A DNA stretch of 64,000 nt from positions 682,001-746,000 of the forward strand of contig JASXTE010000021.1 of assembly GCA_030280995.1 (NCBI GenBank), read 5' to 3'. The first letter of the stretch is position 1. Each line of letters opens with the position of its first letter. Shown here one piece after another: positions 21,449-32,756 of the stretch. The translations under genes were made by a program, and so were the position numbers. Below the pieces are notes generated by a model that ran no database searches, was not told the DNA's origin, and saw only the letters and a list, made by a program, of their open reading frames with translations. This DNA is from Hemileia vastatrix (taxonomy: Eukaryota > Basidiomycota > Pucciniomycetes > Pucciniales > Zaghouaniaceae).

Positions 21449-24400
21449 TTAAGGTTTTGGTTTTAAAGGATATTTCAAATGAAAAGATTTTAGGAGTTCA
21501 GGAGTGTTAGAAACATTGATGGCTGGTTCCCAGGATGTTTTGTCTGAGTCATTGAGGAAGCCTTCCCATTCCACGAGGTATTGAAGTTTCCCCTTGCTTA
21601 TTCTTGAATCAAGGATACGACTTACTTCCCACTCTAGATGATCTTCTACTTCGACCGGTTCCGGAGGGGTTTGGTTCTTGCCCGGGTATATTTCTCGAGC
21701 CAGTTCCAGGAGAGATACATGGAAAACAGGGTGAATCGCCTGCCATTTAGGAGGTAACTTGAGTCGAAATGCAGTTTTAGAGACTTCAGAGTCGATTTCA
21801 AATGGTCCCAAGCGCTTTTCAGCCAGTTTCTTTGATGGTCTTGTTGTTCGAATGTTTCGTGCGTCGAGCCATACTTTGTCGCCTGGTTTAAAAGAAGGAG
21901 CAGATTGTCGATGTTTGTCGGCCTGTTCCTTGTATCTTCGAATCACTGATTCCAAATTTGTTTTAAGTTCTTCTTGGAGTCGTGATATAGTTCGAAGATA
22001 ATGTTCCGCAGGATGATTAGTTCCTACATGGATTGAGTTGAATCGAGGATGTTGTCCATAAATCGTTTCAAAGGGAGATTGTCGTGTCGAAGAATGAGTC
22101 GAGTTATTATAAGCAAATTCGGCCAATGGTAACCATGTGGTCCAATCGTCTTGTTGGTAACTGACATACATTCGAAGATATTGTTCGAGGATTTGGTTAA
22201 CTCTTTCTGTTTGACCATCGGTTTCAGGGTGATAGGCCGTGGAGAGATTCCTCGTGATATTGAGTTGTCAACACAGTTGGGTCCAGAATGTGGATACAAA
22301 CAATGAGCCTCTATCTGAAATAATATCATTCGGTAAGCCGTGTTTAGAAAATACATATTCTTGAAACAATTTTGACAAATCTTCTGCTGTAGCAGTAGTA
22401 GTGGTTTTAATAAAATTAGACATTTTTGAAAATCTATCTACTATTACTAATATAGCATCAAAATCATTAGAAATAGGAAGTTAAGAAATAAAATCCATCA
22501 ATAAAGATTCCCAAGGTTTAGAGGGAATAGAAACTGGTTGAAGAAACCCATGCTTCCGGTGACGGGGAGCCTTATTCCTATTACATTCGTAACAAGCTTT
22601 TATATAGGCCTTGATTTCCCTGGTCATACCTGGCCAGAAGAAATCCCTCGCTATTAACTGGTAGGTTTTATCAACCCCAAAATGACCAGCTAATGGAGAA
22701 TCATGTTGACTGTTGAAAATCCATAATTTTATCTCATTGTTGTCGGGTATGACTACTCTACCTTCGAAGACTAATAGACCTGATTCAATACTAAATCTTT
22801 TGGCCCCTTGCTTTGAGAGTATTTTGTCTTTTAACCCTAAACAATAATCGTCCTTCGACTGAGCTTCGAGGATGTTGGATAGTGGATTTCAAAAAGATTG
22901 AATTGTCATTGAATTAAGTTGATGAGTCGTTAACATTGATTCGTTGAAGATTGATTGCACATTTGCTGGGTTCTTGTCAGCAAATGCGTCCCCTTGCTGT
23001 GGGTAAACGTCGTCCCGACGTGACAAGATATCTGGGACAATGCAGTTTTTTCCTGGGCGATAGGAAATAGAGAAAGAAAATTCAGACAAAAATTCAGCCC
23101 ACCTGGCTTGACGCCTGGTTAACACTTTAGAAGACATGAAGTATTTCAAAGCATTATGATCTGTTAAAATTTGAAAAGGACTATCTAGGCTGAGAAGAAA
23201 AGAACACCATTTTTTAAGACAATGGATAATAGCTAAAAGCTCTTTGTCATGAATTTCATAATTTAATTCTGCGGCTATGAGTTTGCGTGACTCAAAAGCA
23301 ACAGGATGAAAAAAATTTGTTTCCGGATTTAATTGGGAGATGACCCCTGCAATAGCATAATCGCTTGCATCTGTCTCAACTATTGTTGAGGCAGAAGGAT
23401 CAAAATGTCGAAGAATTGGGGCTGTGGTGAACGCCATTTTTAGTGCTTCGAATTCCTTTCGTGCTGTAGAAGTAAAAACAAAAGGAATATCTTTTCTAAG
23501 AAGAGAAGTAAGATTGGAAATAGTTTTAGAGTAATCTTTAATAAATCTTCTATAGAAGTTTGCAAAACCCGAAAATCCTTGGAGTGATTTAATGTTTTTG
23601 GGCTCAGGCCATTCCAGGATTTTCTGGACTTTTTTGTCATCCATGGCTAAACCGTCAGTAGACAACGTAAAACCCAAAAAATCAATTGATTTGAGGTGGA
23701 ATTTGCATTTATTATGCTTGGCGTAGAGACCATGATCTCAAAGACGATTTAGGACCTGTCGAACATGATGAATATGTTCATCCAGTGTTTGCGAGAGTAT
23801 TAAAATATCATCTAAATAGTCGACTACAAATTGTTCAACAACATCTTGAAAGATATCATTAACAAAAGTTTGAAAAGTTGAAGGTGTGTTACATAATCCA
23901 AAAGGCATAACTAAATATTCAAAACTACCAAATCTAGTGCGCATTGCAGTCAGTGGTTCATGACCTACCGCAATGCGAATAAGATTGTAAGCGCCTCTAA
24001 GATCAATTTTAGAAAATAAATTAGCTCCATTGAAAAGGGTAAGAAGTAATGACATAGGAGGAACAGGATATGCATTCTTCTTCGTGACTGTGTTGAGCTT
24101 TCTATAGTCAACACACAACCTTAGACTACCGTCCTTCTTTTTTACAAAGAGGACAGGGGAGCCGGTTGGAGATTTACTGGCTCTGATGAAACCTTTGGCT
24201 ACATTCTCTGCAATGTAGTCTCAAAGAACTTGAGATTGGTCCTTCGATAAAGAATAGACAGGACCTGCCGGAGGTACTGGGCCTATTAACTCTATTTGAT
24301 GATCGTAGGGTCAATGATTTGGTAACTTATTGGCCTTGCGGATTGAAAAAACATCGAGGAAATCGTGGTAGATTTCCAGTAGAGTTGATTTAATGACTTC

Positions 24401-25099
24401 AACGTTGATTTGGTCGTCCTCTTCATCTTCGAGAGAATCTGTCGAGGGGATACCTGTATTGAGAGAGCAGAATTCGATTACATCGAGGCAATTTAAATCC
24501 TCTTCGAGTGAAGTCATCGAGCTAGAAGGGTTAGCCAATTGCTCATTTAAAGAAGGATCAGATGCTTGCAAGTCATCTGGCCAAGACTTGTCCTCTAGCA
24601 GGACGTTGTCAGGCAGGTTTTTTAACTCCCTATTGACCTGCATTGAAGAATCAGAAATATATTTAGAGCGTGGGGTGATCAATCCCCTAGTCCAATCAAT
24701 TTCAGGATTCCAATGCGTTAAAAAGTCATGGCCAAGAATGGTATCGTCCATCCTTGGGGCGTCCAAGACTGATAATTCCCACTTGAAGGGGGGAAAGTTC
24801 GGAAAGTTGAAAACCCATAAAACTTTCCTACTTACCCAATATTTGGGTTCCTCTTATTCGACCAAATAGATTGGAGTTCGATTGATATCTGTAAATGTTA
24901 GTTGAAGCTTCTCGGCAAAAGATAAACTAACAAAAGAAATTGAAGCTCCAGAGTCTATAAGACAACTGAAGGGGATATCCTCCTTAAAAAGAATGAATCT
25001 CAAGCGGTTTAATGCAACTCCAGTCCTTAAGACATGGAGGTTCTGTGCACTGGGAGAGATAAGATAGTTTGCTTTGCACACAAGTAAACTATCTACTAG
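21449..25099 (-). pseudogene. E2 pol: protease, RT, RNase H, integrase, chromodomain
   Basis: It is collinear with E1 pol. Protease LIDSGAS near 24950; RT with YLDD at 23805-23816; RNase H near 23370; integrase with intact ISDRGS near 22315; and a chromodomain reading continuously to 21449. The 3' part (22171-21449, 240 codons) is unbroken. In-frame TGAs match those of E1, and one extra TAA (near 22484) replaces the CAA of E1. A block of about 260 codons (23677-22889) covers the end of RT and RNase H without interruption. Confidence 0.92.
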
Positions 25100-25105
25100 T
25101 TTTTT
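25062..25105 (-). promoter_or_regulatory. -1 frameshift signal of E2
   Basis: On the minus strand A AAA AAC (25105-25099) is followed by TAG TAG and the same 9-bp hairpin (25094-25086 with 25070-25062) as in E1. Confidence 0.85.
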
Positions 25106-26283
25106 GACTTCGAACTAGTACCTTCTCTTTCCTTCAACTTTACACAGTCTTCCAACTTGTGCTTACCCCCACAATACATACATAACCCATTATCTGCTTG
25201 TCTTTTCCTCTTAGCTTCTTTAAGTTCCCCTTTAGGATCCAGTACTTTGCTGATATTGCCTGGGGTCAAGCCTTTTGGTCAAGGTTTATCCTTTCCCTTA
25301 TTGGGTTTGGATTGAGTCGAGGAGGATTGATTTGGTCGTTGGTGTGAAGAAGGTCCCGATTTAAAATTTAGGCCTTGAGATTTGTTGGCATATCGACGAT
25401 GTTGAAGTCGTCCTTGATAAACGCCGTCAAGTTCGAGGGTTCAATCCATTAAATCCGTTAAAGTAGTCATCTTCTGACCATGAAGATTTAATTGATCTAG
25501 AATCCTCAAAGGAAGTCCTTTCTTGAAATGATACTTAAGGGCAGCATCATTCCAACCTACTCGAGTTTGAAGTGCTCTGAAGTTTGAGATATATTCAGAA
25601 GCTTTACCATTATCACTTATGCGAAGAAAATCAAGTTCAATTTCGGCGTTGTCCGTTTCATTAGGGTCCCCAAACAGCGTAAAAAGTTGGTCTTCAAACT
25701 TTTCCCAATTATTGATAAGTAAGTGGGTTTCTGTCGAAGAAAGCATGAGTAGATAAGGTTCGAACCATCTAGCTTCTTTCCCGGCTAGGAATGAAGAAGC
25801 GTAAACAACATTTGATTGGTAGCTGTTAAAGGTTCGAGGGTCATTATGCAACAGTAGCTTGCAGGTTTGCAAGAAGGGTCCCAATCTGTCGGGGTGATCT
25901 CCGTCGAATATGTCAGGAGATTTCATAGAAGGAGTTTTGAACTTAGATCCCTCTGAAGACGTTGGATTTGAGAGGGTTTTCATGAAAATTCTCATGAAAT
26001 CTTCCAGAGAGTTAGATGGTCCAGGTTCTGAGGATTGGCCAGCAAGGTGATTGGCAGGGGCGGATGGTGCCTTGTGCATTGTATCCTCTCCTTCTTCTTT
26101 GTCACTAGAATCCTCAAAATCTTGTGCGATGTCTTCTACAGATTGAACTGAATGTTGCCGTTCCCTAAGGTTGAGTGGTTCCAAAGAGTGAGTGCGAGTA
26201 ACAGACCTTGTGGCTGTTGGCCTGCCTCTAGCGCGAGCTCTAGTAGTAGCGCCCGTAGGAGGAGTGCGTTGAACAGGTGCCAT
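25096..26283 (-). pseudogene. E2 gag
   Basis: The N-terminal 280 codons (26283-25444) are open and give the cleanest gag of the pair: ARARGRPTATR motif, acidic linker, and capsid domain with FLAGKEARWFEPY. A TGA at 25441, shared with E1, precedes the basic tail and the CX2CX3HX4C knuckle. Gag ends at the slippery site. Confidence 0.9.
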
Positions 26284-26341
26284 TTAAAATTTTTAGAAAC
26301 ACCTAAAAAGGACGTAGTAGTGCAAAGAATGAGAACTATGG

Positions 26342-26355
26342 AGAATTAAATTATA
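26342..26355 (-). promoter_or_regulatory. Self-primer binding site of E2
   Basis: The 14-mer at 26342-26355 on the minus strand equals the E1 site and complements the same 14-mer in its own LTR. Confidence 0.7.
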
Positions 26356-26356
26356 C

Positions 26357-27129
26357 TGTCACCGGACGACCTACGCACAAGGTCGAGGATGTTCCTGAAA
26401 GTGAGATGAGGGATTTAGGAACTTCTTTGAAGCACAGAGGAATGATTTGAGGAAATGATTCAAAGGTCACTCGAAGTAATAGCTACAGGTTCGAGGTTCG
26501 TTTGAGAAGAATTATAGACTAGTTTCAGAGGTAATAGTAATTCTTAAAATCTCACAAAGGGTTGGAAACTCAATAATCAAACATTTAGGATTTAGAAATG
26601 AATATTGAGAAAATAAGAGAAAGATACAATAACAATGATATTATCTTTAAAGATTTACCACTATTAATGTAAATACGATTTTATAATTTAATTCTAAGGA
26701 ATATCAAACCAAATAACCAACCCCTTTTATATCCTTTGTTCCTCCTCGCATTGACCTCCCTTCCATCGCACCATTCCCATTCCATTGACCATTACTAACA
26801 TACACTTAGACCTTCTTCGCTAAATATCCGTCCATGCTCAATTTACCCCTTTTTAATTAATTAACAAAACTTTAATGAAAAACTACTACTTTACTATTTT
26901 GTTGAACCTAGCACTGCCCGTTGCTTATTGAAAAGGACTAATGTACCCTATTGGGAGATTGACTAATTTAGATTTAGAGTTTAGGCTAGCGCAGTTAAAT
27001 AGTAAGTACACAAAGGAAAATCGCAGTTGCTATGGAGAATTGCTTTCTGTGCTTCGAGTATAGATTTAGGACTCAATATTATTGATTTAATGAGTTGATT
27101 TCGCCTCGAGTGTCACGTGGCGCGCGACA
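26357..27129 (-). repeat. 5' LTR of E2
   Basis: 773 bp, TGTCACCGG to GCGCGACA on the plus strand, followed by the CCTCT duplication (27130-27134). Confidence 0.93.
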
Positions 27130-27192
27130 CCTCTTTCAGGTCAAATAAGTTAACATATCATTTACTGGGCTCCTGGTATAGCCTGGCTGACA
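27130..27192 (-). repeat. Solo LTR C, right piece
   Basis: This is the start of the LTR (TGTCAGCCAGGCTATACC on the minus strand), bounded by CCTCT on the left and AAAGT (27193-27197) on the right. Confidence 0.85.
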
Positions 27193-27718
27193 AAAGTGGA
27201 GGCCTTTTATAGGCAAAACATGAGGGAATAAAAGATACGGAATTTACACCATTTACTGTAAGAATGTGAGAAAAAGAATGACTAAAAGGAGTACATATAT
27301 GACATAAGAAAATAAATGAATTGGTACGTCAACAAGGGCATCAATTTTATTAGCAATTAACTATGATTTCCTTGGACTGTCACAATTAGTTACATAACAA
27401 TTAATTAATTATATTACTTTCACAGGATTCCAGATCTCTCAATGAGGTAATATAATAAGTTTAAAGTTTTTTTATTATAATTTTATTATTAATTTTTATT
27501 CCCAATCAATCTTATACTATTGAGCACGGTGTTAGAGAGTAAATATGTAGGGGACATTTTATTTATACTAATTGTTTATACTACTTATTGTACTTAACTA
27601 GTTAATTGTAAGTAATACTTAAGTAGATAATTAATTATTAGTAAGAAGAAGGGGTGTGGCTTCAACTAAGTAAAATAATTAATTATTTTACCGGGTAAGT
27701 CTAGTAGCCTGGCTGACA
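27193..27718 (-). repeat. 3' LTR of B', proximal piece
   Basis: It matches 38903-39425 of the 5' LTR and carries the TATA box (TTTTATA on plus, near 27207). Summed with 8758-9029 the LTR is about 793 bp. Confidence 0.9.
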
Positions 27719-30700
27719 CTTCCTCACTCTAAAAAAAAATAAAAAAAATGCTATGGTTTTTTCTTTTTATACTTTTTAGTAGAGGAGGAAGACTAGATAT
27801 CTCCTTTCCAGGTATTCAAGAATCATATTCAGATGATTTATTCTTGAATCTGAATAAGTATTCTGTACCTTTTTCAGCAGTGACTATTCTGTAATTTAGA
27901 ATTTTTTCAATTTCTACTGTTTCATTAATTTCATTTGGTGTTTTCTTTGGTCTTCCCCTCCTTTTTGGAAATAAATCACTATTGGATGTGTAAGGTTTCA
28001 GAAGAGATATTGGAAAAACAGGATGTTTTCTGTCATATGGAGAATACAGAATAACCTCAACTGCGTTATCTCCAATCATTCTTCTGACAACAAATGGACC
28101 AACAAATTGATCTTTCAATTTTTTATTACCTTGTAAATTTAAGTGGACTGTAGAAATCAGAAATTAATCACCCTTTTTAAAAGTGTATTCTTTATGGGAT
28201 TTGTCCCATCTCTTCTTCTCATATTCAAATGATTTTTCAATGCATTGTTGAGCATGATTTATGCACATTTGTTGCATTTGAAGAAAAGATTTTACACCAG
28301 GATGTATATCAATTTTATGTATTTTGTTATTGAGAGTTTGGGCAGGAGGATTTGGAACATATCCAAGCCAGAGCTCAAAAGGCTTTCTTTGAGTAACAGA
28401 ATAAACAGTGCTTTTATAAGCAAATTCCAACCCAGGAAGTAAGGTAACCCAATAATGAGTGAATCTGTCATTATCTTTATACTCAAGGCCAAAGGCACAA
28501 TGCCTTCTTATCATGTCCTTTAAAGTCTGAATCATTCTTTCAGATAAGCCACCAGTCTGTGGATGATGGGCAGTAGAAAGTTTCAGATCACAACCACAAA
28601 AATCCATCAGAGACATCCAAAATTCATAAGTAAATTTAGGGTCTCTGTCAGAGATTATGGCTTTAAGAAAACCAGCAGTATTAAACATATGAGACCACCA
28701 TAAGAAGGCTAATTCTTTAGTGGAAACATACTTGTGGGTAGGGATAAATTTACACATTTTAGTGAATCTGTCCACAATAACCCAACAAGAGTTATAACTG
28801 TCTTTTCCAGCAATAGGTAATCCTGTTACAAAATCCATGTTTATTATCTGCCATGTTGCATCAGAAGGTTCAATATTTTGCATTAATCCTGCTCTTTTAC
28901 CAGTTAATCTTTTTGATTTTTGGTAAGAATCACAAGATTCAACATATAATTTTGTGTCTTCAGACATATTAACCCACCAAGCAGTGTTCTTAATTCTGAT
29001 CATTGTTTTTTCAAGATAAAAATGTCCAGCTAATTTGTCATCATGACAAATTTTCAAGATGATTTCTCTCATAGAAGGAGGAATAACAATAAAATTACCC
29101 AACTTCCTCCTATAATATAAATATCCTTCATTAATTAAAAATTTACCTTTTTCCAAAGCCTTCTGGTACTTTGGTGGAAGGGTTTTAATTAATGCTTGTA
29201 TTGAAGCATTCTTTGGATCATTTAATATGGTGCACAACTTTTTCAAGTCAGTGTCCTTATCATATACATCCAGAATAAGCTGTAATGGCTCTTCCTTCAT
29301 ATCAACCACATATATCCCATGAATATGAATAATTTCATCTTCAGGATCATAAGCAAGATTAGAGTCATCATTTGGTAAAGGTAACCTTGATAACATATCC
29401 ACATTTGAGTGAACAATACCAGACCTATGAATTATTGTCATTCTTTCTCTGTATTCTTGAACAGCCAACAGCCATCTGAACATATGTCTATTAGGCTTTT
29501 CCAAGTTTAAAAGGGATTTAACTGCAGTTCAGTCAGTGACAAGCTCAAATTTCTGGTCATCTAGGTAATAATGTAGCTTCTCTAGAGCCCAAACTACAGC
29601 TAAACATTCCAATTGAGTAGCACCATATTTCAATTCACTATTTCTCAAGGTTCTTCAAATATAAAAAATTACTACTTCTGAAACTTTATCATTTATCACT
29701 TGTTTTTGATGGAGGGCAGCACCAAGACCAATGAAACTGGCATCAGTGTATAAAACAAATGGTTGATTAAAGTCAGGTAAAGCAAGAATTGGTGCTGACA
29801 TCAAACAGTGTTTCATAGTGTCAAAGGCTCTTTGTCTTTCACTATTCCAGACAAAAGCAACATCCTTTCTAGTTAATTGAGTAAGGGGTAAAGCTAAGAC
29901 TTGGTAATTTTTAATATACTGTCTATAGTATTCACACATTTACAAAAAACTCTGGAGCTCTCTAACTGTAGTAGGAGCCTTCACCTGTTGTATGGCTGCC
30001 ACTTTGTTTTGGTCAACATATATCTGTAAGCCTGAAACAACATGACCAAGAACTTTTAAAGAATGGAAACCAAATTTACATTTCTTCAAAGCAAGTGTCA
30101 TATTTATTTCATCCATTTTCTGGAACACTTTACACAGGTGGTTAAAATGGTCCTCAAATGTTTTTGAGAATATAATGATATCATCAATATAAACCATCAG
30201 CCATCTTTCAATTATCTCTTGATGGAATGTGTTATCCATGACTTTTTGGAAAACTGAAGGGGCATTTTAGGGCCAAAAGGCATCCTAATATACTTATAAA
30301 CACCAATATGAGTAGCAATCATCAGAAAATTCTGAGAATTTTTCTCAACAGGTACCTGGTGATATCCCTTGTTACCATCCAAACAGCTGATATATTTAGC
30401 ACCCTGTAAAGTAGCATGTATAGATCTAATTCTAGGTAAAGGGTAGATATCATCAACAGTATAAGTATTTAGTGCTCTATAATCACCACAGAAATTGGCT
30501 TTATCTTTCTCATAAGAAATTAGGACAGGTGAGATAACACAATATTTAGGTGTTTCAACTACCTTTTCAATAATATTTATTTTCAAAAGGGTAGAAATAT
30601 TGTCTTCAATATCTTTTCTCTTTGTGGGAGAAGCAGGATAAGGCTTCTTTTTTAAACTAGGTGGTATATCAGTTAATGGACAAGACAATGAAAGTTTCAT

Positions 30701-31430
30701 TTGCTCTTTAACTAATCCCAATTCATGTGACCCATGAGCAAAGTTCATAGGATAAGACTTTATCAAGTTAATGATGGAATCTTTATCCTCACCAGAAAGT
30801 TGTTCTCCAAAAGAGGCATTGTAAATTTCAGAAATAAGGGCATGCATCTCTTTTGTAAATCTTCCTTTATATTGAACCACAGAATTACATGTGTTCAATT
30901 CTGGTTTCAATAATTTTTTAGGGGAGGAAATCTTAAATTTTCTCTTCCCATTCATCGCCATTGTGAAACATTGGTTTAAAGGATCCAATTTTATGCTATA
31001 CTTGGTTAAAATATCATTCCCTACAATAAACCAATTGCTCAAGTTATCATTTTTCATGACAACAAAATCACAAATAACTCTTACAAAACCATGGTTATAT
31101 TTAAAAAACACTGTGGCTTTGTATTTACCAATGGGGGACAAAACAGAGCCATACCCTCTCCAATTTTCAGAAATGATAGGCATCAATTTTGATTTATAGT
31201 CTTTATCCACTGAAGTAAGTGCTCTTTAAGATACTACACTTCCTCCAGCTCCAGAATCCAGAACAACTTCAATGCTGGTTCCATTGATCAAGACTGGTGC
31301 CTTGATAGGGGCAATAACAATTGAGCTAACCTCAATGTTCTTTATGATCTCAGCATCTTCAACTGTAGATAAATCATCATTATCAATATCAATATTATTT
31401 AAATAATGGATATCCTCTTCCAGAATCAAG
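27719..31430 (-). pseudogene. B' protease, RT, RNase H, integrase with AT-hook/chromo-like tail
   Basis: Protease VVLDSGAGGSVVS is at 31430-31226. RT (30880-30040) has intact YIDD at about 30185. RNase H is at 29790-29370 (TDASFIGLG, VWALEKL). Integrase (29504-28164) carries an HHCC region, MDFVTGLP, AIISDRDPKF and a conserved Glu in LSERMIQ. The tail has PKRRGRPKKTP (AT-hook-like) followed by a chromodomain-like segment starting EIEKILNYRIVTAEKGTEYL. Breaks: frameshift near 30239, stops near 29940, 29655 and 29525, and a TGA at 27816. The purine tract precedes the LTR at 27719-27732. Confidence 0.9.
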
Positions 31431-32590
31431 ATTTCTTGTTGAGATTCATATGAAATATTGCTGGCACAATCACTTGAATTATCATTCAGTGCTACTGTGT
31501 CATCAGCATGCTCCTCTGTTTGTTCTACATGATTTATCTTCTTGTCACAAACATGGCCCTTCTGCCAAGGTTTTTTGCACTTGAAACAAGTGTTTCTTGC
31601 ATACTTTTTAGGTGCAACAGGGGCAGAAGGCTTCCCAACTTTTTCCAGAGGTTTCTGTTGAAAAGTTGAGGGGTTTTCCCAAGTGGTTCTAGGAATGAAT
31701 CTTCTGGCATCATACTTGTTGTTTAGAAGAATCTCATTTCAAGTATTGATGAAAGAAGAAGGTTCTCTGGTGAACTCAGTCCTAGCCACTATCAAGTCTC
31801 TCAAAGACATTGGTAATTTATAAAAGATCCTGTCCTTCCATAACTCAAACTCCATTTTTGGGTCCATAGCTCTTAAGATTTTAACAAGTTTCATTAAGAA
31901 CTCAATAGGCTTATTAGTAGAAGAACTATATTTAGTTTCCTCATACTGCCTTTGTTGAGCCATCCTAAACTTGGAGCCCCCAAATTTTCCTTTAATTAAT
32001 TTCTTCCAATCTTCCCATGAGTAATCATTCCCATCAAGGAGAACAGATTCATACCACATTAGGGCTATATTAGTAAATAAAGAAATTAACTTAGACACAA
32101 CTTCCTCATCTGGGAGTTTGTAAGAGTTTTTTAAGCTATCAATTCTGCAAATAAATTGTTGCCAATCAGAAGAAGAATCACCATCAAATGTTGGATATTG
32201 GCCAAGTTTTGGCCAATTCTTTGATTTGAAGGGGTCTCCTTAGTACTAGCTTGTTTCTGAGGAAGAAGCAGCTGTAACTTCTCCAATTGGGCTGTAATCT
32301 CATTGTTTAATCCTTCTGTTGAAAATCCTGGTGCATCATCAATTTTTGATGGAAACTCAGTTGTGTCAACATGTATTTCTGGAACTATTTTTACTTTAGA
32401 TGAACTAGCCAAAGGTAATATTTGAGCATCCTGTACTATATGCTCCTTTAAAGGCACATCAGAATATTTCTGGTCATTCAATAATGAGTTCAATTTCTCT
32501 TCAATGGTTTTTAGTCTTGTTTTCATTCTTGGAAGACTAGATAAACTCTCATTGATAGTTGCGAAAGATAACTGATTTTTATTTTGAAAA
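31431..32590 (-). pseudogene. B' gag, C-terminal part
   Basis: It contains the capsid-like domain (MSKLISLFTNIALMWYESVL onward, 32098-31739) and a zinc knuckle CFKCKKPWQKGHVC of the CX2CX7HXC type common in Ty3 gags (about 31590-31550). An acidic linker runs into the protease. It is broken by several stops. The upstream part continues at 36505 after copia element G. Confidence 0.85.
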
Positions 32591-32725
32591 TATAGTGGAG
32601 ACTATCAGGTTTTCATTACTCTGTGCAAACACTTATATATCTTTATACTCGTAGCTCTAGAATATTCTACTAGTTTCTCATCTCTTCTCGATCATTCTAC
32701 TAACTTCCCTAAACACTCCACAACA
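32591..32725 (-). repeat. 3' LTR of G
   Basis: Minus strand TGTTGTGGAGTG to CTCCACTATA; the termini are imperfect inverted repeats sharing GTGGAG. The tract GAGGGCAGGGG next to it (32726-32736, minus strand) is the likely PPT. Confidence 0.92.
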
Positions 32726-32756
32726 CCCCTGCCCTCAACCATACGAAACACCCACT

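Larger units (their letters stand above)
10220..27129 (-). mobile_element. Chromodomain Ty3 element E2, minus orientation, interrupted by E1
   Basis: It is flanked by the duplication CCTCT (10215-10219, 27130-27134). In element order: 5' LTR 27129-26357, self-primer site, gag, frameshift site, pol with chromodomain, AT-rich spacer, antisense gene, 3' LTR 10993-10220. E1 inserted inside the antisense gene at 11598/20143. Confidence 0.92.

Noticed and set aside
10220..27129. A 17-kb palindrome or foldback element
   Set aside because: Separate target duplications (CCTCT and GAGAG) and a split antisense gene show one E copy inserted in another in opposite orientation.
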